From NCBI GenBank assembly GCA_026014735.1, contig JAOZHT010000001.1:1-64000 (forward strand): a stretch of 64,000 nt of DNA, read 5' to 3'. A program made the translations under genes and the position numbers. This stretch comes from Candidatus Bathyarchaeota archaeon. Lineage in GTDB: Archaea; Thermoproteota; Bathyarchaeia; Bathyarchaeales; Bathycorpusculaceae. The notes under the pieces were generated by a model. The model did not search any database. It was not told the DNA's origin and saw only the letters and a list, made by a program, of their open reading frames with translations. Positions 26,822-34,837 of this stretch are shown here, in pieces. Numbering within the stretch: position 1 is the first letter of the stretch; each line of letters starts with the position of its first letter.

Positions 26822-27018
26822 AATTTTTTCTCTATCCCCCCTTATTTATAGGCTCCACGCCTGTTGGTTTGGTGCTGTGTTGTCTGTGCATTTGTTTGGT
26901 TGGTTTGGTTTGGGTGTGGCTTCTGCTGGGTTGGCTTTGGCTGGGCTAGGCGTTTGGCGGATGGCTGACTGTTGAGGCGATTATGATTTTTTTGTTGCAT
27001 TCGCGGTAGTGCCGCGAA
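26822..27018. other. G/T-rich gap with a minus-strand TATA/G-run copy and a perfect hairpin
   Basis: The gap 26817-27110 holds no gene. At about 26828-26853 the minus strand reads GCCTATAAATAAGGGGGGAT, almost identical to the plus strand at 23088. Bases 26860-26960 are strongly G/T-rich on the plus strand, which is A/C-rich on the strand of that element, as at 23041. At 27000-27018 a perfect 7-bp hairpin (TTCGCGG / CCGCGAA, loop TAGTG) follows a T-run. Confidence 0.4.
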
Positions 27019-27109
27019 GAGTAAACCGAAGAACGCAAATGCCGGTTTTGACTGTCAAGTTTTATGTAATGAAAATAGTCGTTTCTACCCGTATTCGCGC
27101 ACTATTTCG

Positions 27110-27142
27110 ATTCTGGTAACTTATAAATACTATTTGGTGCAA
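27110..27142 (+). promoter_or_regulatory. Promoter and candidate operator of TrmB regulator 1
   Basis: A TATA box at 27121-27129 lies about 27 bases before the ATG at 27152, so the transcript is probably leaderless. The flanking 10-mers ATTCTGGTAA (27110-27119) and TTTGGTGCAA (27133-27142) both recur before the second TrmB gene, at 36346-36355 and 36316-36325. Confidence 0.55.
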
Positions 27143-27151
27143 AACATATAC

Positions 27152-27961
27152 ATGCTCATCGATGACGCAATCGGTAGTGACATTAATCTCTTAACTAAAC
27201 TGGGACTTACGACCCTTCAAGCCCAAGTCTACTTTATGCTTACCCAAACGGAAGAAGCAACAATAAAAACAATTTCCAATGTTTTAAAAATCGACCGAGC
27301 AAATTTGTATCGCATAATGCCGCAACTACAAAAGCTCAATCTTGTTGAGAAAACCCTATCAAATCCAACATTATTCAATGCACTACCTCTCGAAGATGGT
27401 ATATCGATGCTCTTGGAACAAAGGGCCAAAGAATACAGAGAGATAAAGGAAGAAACAAACGAACTGCTATTGCGGAATAAAAGAGAACACAGGGAATCGA
27501 CTGCTAATGATGAATGCCAGTTTGCTTTCGTTCCTGATGGTAAACTGTCAATGCGAAGAATTGGTGAAATAGAGAATTCGACTCAAAAAACCTTTGATCT
27601 TATTTGTTATTGGACGTGTTGTGAGTTTGAGAAAAATGATAAGATACACCCTGGTTTCATAAAATTAATGAAAAAAGGGGTTCAATTGAGGCAACTGGCT
27701 TATATCAAAGATAACGATGAGATTCCAAAAAAACCATTGCGTATCCAAAAATATGCCAATTTTAATTTAAGATTTACTCGAACGCCTCCAAAAACTACGA
27801 TAAGTATTTCTGATAGCAAACAAGCCCTACTTACTGTTTTTCCTTATTTGCTGAAGAGTGGAACGCCTAGTTTATTCGTAAGCAATTCTGGTATTGTGTC
27901 GATTCTGCAAGATTATTTTGAGCTAATGTGGCATGATACCGCTGCATTCGATTTCCCCTGA
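27152..27961 (+). CDS. TrmB-family transcription regulator 1
   Basis: The protein is about 269 residues. Its N-terminal winged helix (LTKLGLTTLQAQVYFML, then DRANLYRIMPQLQKLNLVEK) is followed by a short coiled-coil segment (about 90-115) and a C-terminal effector-like domain ending in a SNSGIVSILQDYFELMW motif. TrmB proteins typically sense sugars. It lies 161 bases before the propeller gene at 28123 on the same strand and is similar throughout to TrmB regulator 2. I use the ATG at 27152, consistent with the TATA spacing. Confidence 0.85.
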   Translation: MLIDDAIGSDINLLTKLGLTTLQAQVYFMLTQTEEATIKTISNVLKIDRANLYRIMPQLQKLNLVEKTLSNPTLFNALPLEDGISMLLEQRAKEYREIKEETNELLLRNKREHRESTANDECQFAFVPDGKLSMRRIGEIENSTQKTFDLICYWTCCEFEKNDKIHPGFIKLMKKGVQLRQLAYIKDNDEIPKKPLRIQKYANFNLRFTRTPPKTTISISDSKQALLTVFPYLLKSGTPSLFVSNSGIVSILQDYFELMWHDTAAFDFP

Positions 27962-28038
27962 TTTATTATCGGGGTACTTTTTTAATTTTTAATTGCTTCA
28001 TATTTTTCTTTCTTCTAATCTTATATGACAAGGGCTTA

Positions 28039-28078
28039 CCTGTAACTGTTGCAAACATACGCAATTACTTAAAAACCG
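28039..28078 (+). promoter_or_regulatory. Conserved promoter of propeller gene 1
   Basis: Bases 28039-28078 match 37261-37300 at about 31 of 40 positions, including ACTGTTGC, ACATACGC and TTAAAAAC. The last is a TATA-like box. The match outside the TATA box suggests a shared regulator site. Confidence 0.55.
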
Positions 28079-28122
28079 AACTAGACAACGTCGTTAACAT
28101 AAAAATTGGAGAAAAAAGAAAA

Positions 28123-30789
28123 ATGCTAAAAAATAAAAAAACCTTATCCGCTAAATTAGCTACTATTTCAATCTGCTTAATGCTTTCAATTGCAGCATCA
28201 ACATTTCTGATATCTAGTGTTAATGCACATGACCCTGCATGGGAGATTCCCACTTATGCCTACATTATCGCTGCACCAAATCCAGTTGGTGTAGGACAAC
28301 ATGTGAACGTTATCATGTGGCTCGACCTTACTTTCCCCAGTGCTGCTTACACAAACGATTATCGATGGCACAACTATAACCTCACAATCACAAAACCTGA
28401 TGGCTCAATCGAAACCGAGATTTTTGAAACATGCACTGACACCACATCTGCACAGTACTATGGATATACCCCAGACCAAACTGGTAACTACACTTTCACC
28501 TTTAGCTTCCCCGGACAAGATCATGACGAATACGGTCACTCATCCTCATCAGCGTACGTTGGCGATACTTACCTCTCCAGTTCTGCAACAACAACACTTG
28601 CTGTACAAGAAGAGCCTATATCTACAGGCATCAGCAGCTACCCTCTGCCTACTGAGTACTGGACCCGCCCAATCTACGGCGAAAATACCGACTGGTGGGC
28701 TATCTCCTCTAACTGGCTTGGCAGTGGTTCTCCACAACGCAACAGTTTATACGTGGCTGATGCCGTGGGATCACAAACCTCTCACGTCATGTGGACTAAG
28801 CCTCTTCAAGCCGGCGGAGTCGTTGGTGGCGACAGTGTGACCGTTCAAGGCGACACATACTTCGAAGGTTCTGCATACATCAACAGATACTCAAACCCAA
28901 TAATTGTTAACGGCAAACTCTACTACACCGAACCAGTATCATTCTCAGGCAGCACTGCTGGTCCAACCGACTGCGTTGATCTACGAACAGGCGAACTCTT
29001 ATGGTCTCGAAGTGACGTTCCATCGCTGTCATTTGCAATGGTGATGGATGTTCCTCCTGGGAACCCCAATCAACACGGAGTTTTCCCGCCAGTTCTGTTT
29101 ACAAGCAACTTTGCCCGCGCTTTTGATGGAGACACAGGCGACCCACTATTCAACTGCACCAACGTTCCCACAGGGACCTCAGCTATGGGTCCAAACGGAG
29201 AAGTATTGCGATATGTGCTTTCTAACGCTGGCAACGATACAAATCCCAACTGGTACCTAGGTCAGTGGAACTCATCTAAAATATGGTATGCTGGAGCCTC
29301 TGGATTATCACCCTCGATAGTAAATGCAACCGGTTCAACAGCTACAATGTCTGGCGGAGTCCTCTCTGGAAACATCATCGTTGACGCAGGCATTAATGAC
29401 CAGACCAATAGTAAATGCCGCTATGACTGGAACGTTTCAGCCGCATGGAGAAACTCTATGACTCTAACACCCACGGTAATCGCAGCCAGATACGGTGACA
29501 TCATGATATGCCGTAACGGTACCTTACCTTCGATGGGTCTTGCATTATCTACCGTAAGCTATACACCATACACCTACTTCGCGGTCAACCTCAATGAAAC
29601 TAAGGGCGTCGTGGGTTCGATACTTTGGATGAAGACCTACAATCCCCCCTCGGGCAACCTTACTATATTCCAAGGCGGCTACGGCTTCTCTGAACGCATC
29701 TTCCTCGAATCCTACAAAGAGACCGGCCAATGGGTAGCATACAGCATGGACACAGGCGCGAAGCTTTGGGGACCAAGCATATCGCAAACCGAAATCAACG
29801 CCTTAGACTACTACGGAAACCAATTCTCTGGTGCTTCAATCGCTCAAGTCGCATACGGCAACGTCTACACCAGCGAATTCGGCGGCATACTCTACTGCTA
29901 TGACGCAAAAACCGGCGAGCTGAATTGGTGCTACGGTAACGGCGGCGAAGGCAACAGCACAAACGCAGGCTACTACAGCCCAAGAGGTAACTATCCAATG
30001 TTTGTCGCTAACATCGGCAACGGCATAGTCTACCTTGAAACCACCGAACACACAGTTACCACACCAATCTACAAGGGCGCAACCACCCGGGCCATCAATG
30101 CAACAGACGGCACAGAACTCTGGACGCTATCCGCTTACACGGGCGGCGGCGCATCAGGTGCAGCTTACGCAATCGCAGACGGCTATACCACATACTTTAA
30201 CGGCTATGACAACCAGATATACGTCCTCGGCAGAGGCGCAACGTCAACAACCGTTTCAGCGCCGCACATTGGCTTATCGCTAGGTACACCGCTTATCATA
30301 TCGGGTTCAGTAACGGACCTTTCTAGCGGCACCACACAAGACGAGCAAGCAACAAGGTTCCCCAATGGCGTTGCATGTGCTTCGGACGAAAGCATGACTG
30401 ATTGGATGAGTTATGTATACCAGCAAAGGTCTCTCCCGACTAACTTTACTGGAGTTACAATATCTATCGATGTCATCGACGCAAACGGCAACTACCGAAA
30501 TATCGGTACAGCACAAACCGATTCAACCGGCACCTATAGGTTAACTTGGACACCAGACATTTCCGGCGACTACACAGTTCTCGCCACCTTTGCAGGCACA
30601 AACGGCTACTGGCCTTCCTATGCTGAAGACGGCTTCACCGTCATGGACACTGCCGCTGCCACCGTCGTACCCACAACCGAGCCAGTCTCCATCGCCGACC
30701 AATACTTTGTCCCCGCGGTCACAGGGCTGTTCATAGCTATCATCATAGTGATGGTTCTAGTCTTACTTGGGCTTAGGAAGCGACCATAA
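28123..30789 (+). CDS. Membrane-anchored PQQ-like beta-propeller surface protein 1
   Basis: The 888-residue protein has a signal peptide ending near SSVNA|H35, then an N-terminal beta domain with APNPVGVGQHV. A conserved PTEYWTRPIYG...SSNWLGSGSP segment leads into a PQQ-like propeller (CVDLRTGELLW, CYDAKTGELNW, INATDGTELWTL). A transthyretin-like domain near 740-845 contains TGVTISIDVIDANGNYR. One membrane helix and RKRP end the protein. It is exported and anchored with its bulk outside. Ligand or function is unknown. GGAGAAAAAAG precedes the ATG, a leader shared with its paralogue. Confidence 0.9.
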   Translation: MLKNKKTLSAKLATISICLMLSIAASTFLISSVNAHDPAWEIPTYAYIIAAPNPVGVGQHVNVIMWLDLTFPSAAYTNDYRWHNYNLTITKPDGSIETEIFETCTDTTSAQYYGYTPDQTGNYTFTFSFPGQDHDEYGHSSSSAYVGDTYLSSSATTTLAVQEEPISTGISSYPLPTEYWTRPIYGENTDWWAISSNWLGSGSPQRNSLYVADAVGSQTSHVMWTKPLQAGGVVGGDSVTVQGDTYFEGSAYINRYSNPIIVNGKLYYTEPVSFSGSTAGPTDCVDLRTGELLWSRSDVPSLSFAMVMDVPPGNPNQHGVFPPVLFTSNFARAFDGDTGDPLFNCTNVPTGTSAMGPNGEVLRYVLSNAGNDTNPNWYLGQWNSSKIWYAGASGLSPSIVNATGSTATMSGGVLSGNIIVDAGINDQTNSKCRYDWNVSAAWRNSMTLTPTVIAARYGDIMICRNGTLPSMGLALSTVSYTPYTYFAVNLNETKGVVGSILWMKTYNPPSGNLTIFQGGYGFSERIFLESYKETGQWVAYSMDTGAKLWGPSISQTEINALDYYGNQFSGASIAQVAYGNVYTSEFGGILYCYDAKTGELNWCYGNGGEGNSTNAGYYSPRGNYPMFVANIGNGIVYLETTEHTVTTPIYKGATTRAINATDGTELWTLSAYTGGGASGAAYAIADGYTTYFNGYDNQIYVLGRGATSTTVSAPHIGLSLGTPLIISGSVTDLSSGTTQDEQATRFPNGVACASDESMTDWMSYVYQQRSLPTNFTGVTISIDVIDANGNYRNIGTAQTDSTGTYRLTWTPDISGDYTVLATFAGTNGYWPSYAEDGFTVMDTAAATVVPTTEPVSIADQYFVPAVTGLFIAIIIVMVLVLLGLRKRP

Positions 30790-30808
30790 AACGTTGCAAT
30801 CAACAATA

Positions 30809-30828
30809 TTCTTTCCCCCTTTTTCTTT
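30809..30828 (+). terminator. Pyrimidine/T-rich end of propeller gene 1
   Basis: A C/T tract with runs of T lies 20-40 bases after the stop codon. Confidence 0.45.
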
Positions 30829-30890
30829 AAGATACTCTGCGGATATTTAATGAGGGCTGAGTGGGCTTTGGAATGATGTTCACGGTGGAG

Positions 30891-30953
30891 TCAAACTCAT
30901 CGTGTTTGCATTTGATCTTTTCTCCTAAATTGTGTCCAGCGCCCCAGCAAACC
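30891..30953 (+). repeat. 3' flank repeat of the TrmB-propeller cassette, copy 1
   Basis: The stretch shares TCATCGTGTTTGCAT, TTTTCTCCTAAATT and CCCAGCAAACCC, in order, with 40052-40109. It shows that the duplicated unit includes sequence downstream of the propeller gene. Confidence 0.6.
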
Positions 30954-30972
30954 CAAATACCTAAGTGAAAAT

Positions 30973-31245
30973 ATGTCTTGGTTTGATCAAGAAAAAATAG
31001 CTCAGATCGGGTTTAATCAATCCCAATTACTACTTTATTTCGCTATTTTATTTCTGGGCGATCCTTCTAGGGAAACATTGTCGAAGGTAACAGATTTATC
31101 TTCTGATGAAGTGGAACGGACTTTGCTTGAATTGCAGAAAATAGGATTAGTCAAAAAAGCGGATACTACCCCACCTGTATTGAAAGCATCTACGTTGGAG
31201 GTTTTTGCCCAGATAATAAAAGATCGGCGGGTGTGGTACCACTAG
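30973..31245 (+). CDS. Truncated TrmB-like winged-helix protein
   Basis: The 90-residue protein aligns by eye with the winged-helix domain of the TrmB regulators in this window (IGFNQSQLLLYFAIL; ERTLLELQKIGLVKK) and stops where their effector domain would begin. It may be a small regulator or the remnant of a third cassette's TrmB gene. It follows the cassette 3' flank closely, which favours a remnant. An ATG is present, with no clear ribosome-binding site. Confidence 0.55.
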   Translation: MSWFDQEKIAQIGFNQSQLLLYFAILFLGDPSRETLSKVTDLSSDEVERTLLELQKIGLVKKADTTPPVLKASTLEVFAQIIKDRRVWYH

Positions 31246-31698
31246 AATATCCGAGTGGAATAGTAGTTCAAAGGTACCTTGGCTTATGATGAACACGATC
31301 AAGTGCGCACTAAATTGTAGTTGTCTTCCCATTTTTTAGCGAAAAGGAATTTCGTAGAAGCACGGATGGAGCTGAGTGGTGGTGAAATTTCTCGGCGTAT
31401 GCGTCACCTATTTGTGTTCTTAGGTGTTTGAGCGCCCTACATGACAATCGCGCAGGAAGTCAGGCTAGAAAGCCCTCTCAGTCACAACAAAAATCGCCTA
31501 AACTGACGGCGCAAGAAAGGGTTTGGAGGGAAAATCGAGTTAAGAGCCACCTCGATATGGATGCTTTTTTGTTTTGAAAGCATGCGGGCAGAATTCTCGT
31601 GGATTTTCCAGTTACTTGGCAGTTCTTGTTAAAAAACTGCACGGTCGTCCATAATACTAATATAGCCTACGTTTTTTCCCTTAAAATGGGGAACGGGA
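31246..31698. other. Gene-free gap with possible coding remnants
   Basis: The 453 bases hold no intact gene. A short frame at about 31341-31432 on the plus strand (FVEARMELSGG, then stops) looks like decayed coding sequence but matches nothing I recognise. A 7-bp hairpin ATGCTTT/AAAGCAT lies at about 31559-31583. Confidence 0.3.
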
Positions 31699-32106
31699 TT
31701 GGACTATAACCTGCATAATGGCAAAAGACTTGAGGAACATGTTGAACCACTGTTTAGGTTTATGGGCTACAGCACACAATTCACCACCGTTCTGCACACA
31801 CGCGCCGCCCACATCATCGCAGAGATGGACGGCGTCAAAGGCAGACATAAAGTGCTCATAGAATGCGCAAACCCCATCAATGAACCCCTCGGCTTATATG
31901 AAGTCCAAAAGTTCTGCTCCAGAGTTGCCTACGCCCGAGAAGACGGCAAAGTCCAAAATGGCCTGCTGGTTTCCACCACCGGTTTCACTCCAGAAGCAAT
32001 TGCATGGTGCAAAAAATACTGCTCCTTTGTTGACCTAAAAACCTACAAGCAACTCATGGCGACGTCGGCGAAATTCGGCAAAATGCTTAGGAAATTCCTC
32101 AAGTAA
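31699..32106 (+). CDS. Restriction-endonuclease-like (Mrr/PD-(D/E)xK fold) protein
   Basis: The 135-residue protein has the fold pattern of Mrr-type nuclease domains: GKRLEEHVEPLFRFMGYSTQ, then IIAEMDGVKGRHKVLIECAN, then VQKFCSRVAYAR and GLLVSTTGFTPEAIAWCKK. In active members the last strand reads E-x-K. Here it reads IECAN, so the catalytic Lys appears to be missing and the protein may be a non-cleaving DNA-binding relative. The start is TTG after GGGGAACGGGA. It stands alone, without a methylase. Confidence 0.7.
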   Translation: MDYNLHNGKRLEEHVEPLFRFMGYSTQFTTVLHTRAAHIIAEMDGVKGRHKVLIECANPINEPLGLYEVQKFCSRVAYAREDGKVQNGLLVSTTGFTPEAIAWCKKYCSFVDLKTYKQLMATSAKFGKMLRKFLK

Positions 32107-32108
32107 TC

Positions 32109-32675
32109 CTACTTTCTTTTTTGTATCCTGTTTAAATCCTCAAAAAGCATCAGTTCATCCCCTGTTACTCCTGCCCTGCGCAGTTTCGATACACAGTTCT
32201 GGTACTGCTTATCGGAAAGCTCGGCGGCTCTGGTGGGCTCGGTTGTGCTGCAGAAAACTTCTTTTACTTTTCTGCCCCGTTTTAGGGCACTGCGCTGTTT
32301 CTTAAAGCGGGTGAGGGCTTCGCAGTCCTGCGATAGCATCGCAAAGGGGGTGTCGGGGAATCGTCGGCAGCCCTCGGGGCGAATCAGATAGATGCTGCAG
32401 AGTTTCCCATCTAGAAACGGGCAGGGCGTATGCATGACGTAGCGGTCGTATTCTTCTTCGCCCTTCTCCAGCAAAACCGCCAAGTCCTCGTAGAGCAATT
32501 TGAGTTTAGCATGGATTTGCGGCTGCTCCTCCTCGGTGGCTTTGATTGGTCCAGCCGTCAGGAAATCGTCGAGTTTGCAGCAGACGCCGCATTTAGTGCA
32601 GAGAAACGGCAGGTTAACCGACCAGCGGCCTGTTTTGGTTTTTGTTTCTATGTGGAGGTAGACTGTTTCAAGCAT
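32109..32675 (-). CDS. YkgJ-type cysteine-cluster protein 2
   Basis: The 188-residue protein has FLCTKCGVCCKLDDFL near 25 and CPFLDGKLCSIYLIRPEGCRRFP near 85, in the order of the CxxCxxCC metal-binding family. It shares this core with the protein at 8459 but is longer at both ends. I use the ATG at 32675, which has GTGAGG six bases upstream, over an in-frame GTG twelve bases earlier. It is convergent with the nuclease-like gene, 2 bases apart. Confidence 0.8.
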   Translation of the reverse strand: MLETVYLHIETKTKTGRWSVNLPFLCTKCGVCCKLDDFLTAGPIKATEEEQPQIHAKLKLLYEDLAVLLEKGEEEYDRYVMHTPCPFLDGKLCSIYLIRPEGCRRFPDTPFAMLSQDCEALTRFKKQRSALKRGRKVKEVFCSTTEPTRAAELSDKQYQNCVSKLRRAGVTGDELMLFEDLNRIQKRK

Positions 32676-32725
32676 CCGTATCCTCACTGATGCTTCTGCA
32701 GGGGAGGGTTTCTACTTTTCGTTAG

Positions 32726-33535
32726 CTAGGAAAGTTTTTGTCCGCATCGGGCGCAGTAGAGGGCGTCGGGGAGGTTTTGGGCGCCGCAGCTGGTGCAGAC
32801 CCTTACCTGAGTTGAAGTCGGGGCTGGAACCGCATTGTATCCGCTGTATGTTTGCTGGGAGGACGGCTTTATCCTAAAGAATGCCATGGCTAAAAGTGCC
32901 CAACCGACATACTGCACCAAGCTTCCAGGAAGCATGATTAAGGTTAAGTTTTGAGTGTCCACAGTCATGCTTGCGACGGCTACTAATCCAATCACAATAG
33001 ACAAAATACCCCCCAGCAGCAGTAATCTGGCGCCGTGCTTAAAGAGGGGCACACTGGTTTTTTGTGAAAGCAAATTAAACGCCAGCACTTCAAAGACTAC
33101 GTAAATCAATCCAATGAACTCAAAAATCGTTATGAACGGAGAAATATACGGTGAGAGCAGGGTGGAAATATCGGATTGGCTTGGGTTCGGGTTAAGCCCA
33201 GTGGCTATGCTGCCTATGTTTGCGAAGAGGTATGCAAACATGAATGCCGCCGCCGCGACCGCAACGACTACGGTTATGACGATTCCGTATAGTATGTAGT
33301 TGAAGATTCTGCGTTCCTGGTAGTCGCGTGAGAACCCGAACATTGCAACCCAGAAAAGGATGGTGCCTAAAAAGGAAAATATGCCGATTATGCCTGAAAT
33401 GGCTGCGGCGGCAAGGTTAGCCGCCAATTCGCCTGCGTAGGCTAACTGGACCGCTGTTATGACGCTGCCGATGACGCCGATAAGAATAAAACAGGTTGCT
33501 ACTATGCCTAAAGTTCGGTTGCTTGAAACTACCAT
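32726..33535 (-). CDS. DUF996-like multi-pass membrane protein with C-terminal zinc ribbon
   Basis: The protein is about 269 residues with six or so membrane helices (starting TLGIVATCFILIGVIGSV). It has a Ser/Pro-rich linker and a C-terminal double-Cys zinc ribbon CTSCG...CARCG. This arrangement matches DUF996-type archaeal membrane proteins of unknown role. The ATG at 33535 has GGGGA at the right distance and removes an unlikely polar N-terminal extension. It lies 51 bases after the PP-loop gene on the same strand. Confidence 0.78.
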   Translation of the reverse strand: MVVSSNRTLGIVATCFILIGVIGSVITAVQLAYAGELAANLAAAAISGIIGIFSFLGTILFWVAMFGFSRDYQERRIFNYILYGIVITVVVAVAAAAFMFAYLFANIGSIATGLNPNPSQSDISTLLSPYISPFITIFEFIGLIYVVFEVLAFNLLSQKTSVPLFKHGARLLLLGGILSIVIGLVAVASMTVDTQNLTLIMLPGSLVQYVGWALLAMAFFRIKPSSQQTYSGYNAVPAPTSTQVRVCTSCGAQNLPDALYCARCGQKLS

Positions 33536-33586
33536 TTTTTTCCCCGCATGCATATGGGGGCTTTTAGGGATAAGTTTTTTGTTCAA

Positions 33587-34606
33587 CTAATGAGTATTGG
33601 CTTTGCCGCATGCGTAACCGACGCGCAGCTTATCCACTTCTTCGCGTCGGGGCAACGTCACTGTTACAGCTCGGCTGAGGCTGTCTTTTCCAAACTTCAC
33701 GGTGGCTGACTGGGTTTTTGTGTCGCTGTAAAACGCAGTTAACTCCGCGGCGGCTTTGACGGCTGCTTTGGTTTTGGGTCCCTGCAGAAGCGACAAGGGC
33801 CCCATCACATCCGCTACCTCGAATGCAAAATCCCCCCTTGCCTTGTTGGCGGCTAAAAACTTGTTCTCCGCCAGGTTTCTACCCACGATAACCTTGTTTT
33901 CTCCAACCCGGAAATGCCTGCCCACACGCAGCAAAGCCACATCCCCCACGGAAACCCGACGCTTATGCTCGAAGAGGTCCCGGAGTTTCTTGGCGTATTC
34001 CTCGCAGGTTAACAGGCAGCCTCCTGCCGGCGAGGGATAGGTGGTTATGCCGAATTGTTTGGCAAGTTCAAACTGGGGTTTGCGTGACCGCCCAGAAATC
34101 GATAGGAGCTTGCCGCGATCAACCAGTCCCTTCCGCTCAACCTCGGTCTCTGCAAGGCACCGCGCGGAAAGCGGACGCAGCAGCTTGCCCTTCAAGCCGG
34201 CTTCTGCCTCGATGGTTTTAAGGGCGGGTCCATGCTGAGACATGGGGCGTTCCCCGAGGACTTCGCCTGTGAAGAGGAAATCCGCGCCGATTTGCTTGGC
34301 GTACTGCTTGGCTTTTTTTAGGATGAAGATTTTGCAGTCCACGCAGGGGTTGATGTTTTTGCCGTAGCCATGCTTGGGGTGGCGTAGCATGCGGATGTAT
34401 TCGCAATCAGCTTTAAGCACAACCAACGGTACACCCAGCTGCTCTGCACCTGTTTCAGCTTCGGTTTTGCCGTCTTTTTTGGGGATGCCAAAGGGGGTTT
34501 TTACGTTGAGTGCCACCACTTCGATGCCTTGGCGCCGAATCAACTCAGTGGCGAGAATGCTGTCTAGTCCCCCGGAAAATAGGCTGATTGCTTTGGTTTT
34601 TGCCAT
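33587..34606 (-). CDS. PP-loop ATPase of the ThiI/MnmA type (tRNA thiolation-like)
   Basis: The 339-residue protein begins with the PP-loop AISLFSGGLDSILAT, which binds and pyrophosphorylates with ATP. NPCVDCKIFIL near 88 carries a CxxC pair, and SPAGGCLLT near 195 has a further Cys, as in tRNA-thiolating enzymes. The C-terminal third (HFRVGENKVIVGRNLAEN onward) resembles the RNA-binding NFACT-R-like domain fused to such enzymes. Thiolation of a tRNA uridine is the likely role. The position is not determined. The DUF996-like gene follows it on the same strand. Confidence 0.8.
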   Translation of the reverse strand: MAKTKAISLFSGGLDSILATELIRRQGIEVVALNVKTPFGIPKKDGKTEAETGAEQLGVPLVVLKADCEYIRMLRHPKHGYGKNINPCVDCKIFILKKAKQYAKQIGADFLFTGEVLGERPMSQHGPALKTIEAEAGLKGKLLRPLSARCLAETEVERKGLVDRGKLLSISGRSRKPQFELAKQFGITTYPSPAGGCLLTCEEYAKKLRDLFEHKRRVSVGDVALLRVGRHFRVGENKVIVGRNLAENKFLAANKARGDFAFEVADVMGPLSLLQGPKTKAAVKAAAELTAFYSDTKTQSATVKFGKDSLSRAVTVTLPRREEVDKLRVGYACGKANTH

Positions 34607-34774
34607 AGCTTCTATACCCTGCTCTGGGCATAATAATGTACCTGTAGCGGAAGTGGAATCTGCGCGAAATCCCGCGTGGTGTCTAAGAATAGCATAAAGA
34701 GGGTTACCTAACCGTGTGGCTGTCTAAAAATCCGCGGCTAACATCCAGAAGAGGCGCTAACCCCCTTGAACGTA

Positions 34775-34790
34775 GAATAATTTAAAAAGC
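34775..34790 (+). promoter_or_regulatory. TATA box of the glycosyltransferase gene
   Basis: AATTTAAAAAGC lies about 55 bases before the TTG start at 34838 and fits an archaeal TATA box. Confidence 0.5.
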
Positions 34791-34837
34791 TACACGCACA
34801 TACACGTGATGGCTTATTGCGTATTCGAGGACTACAG

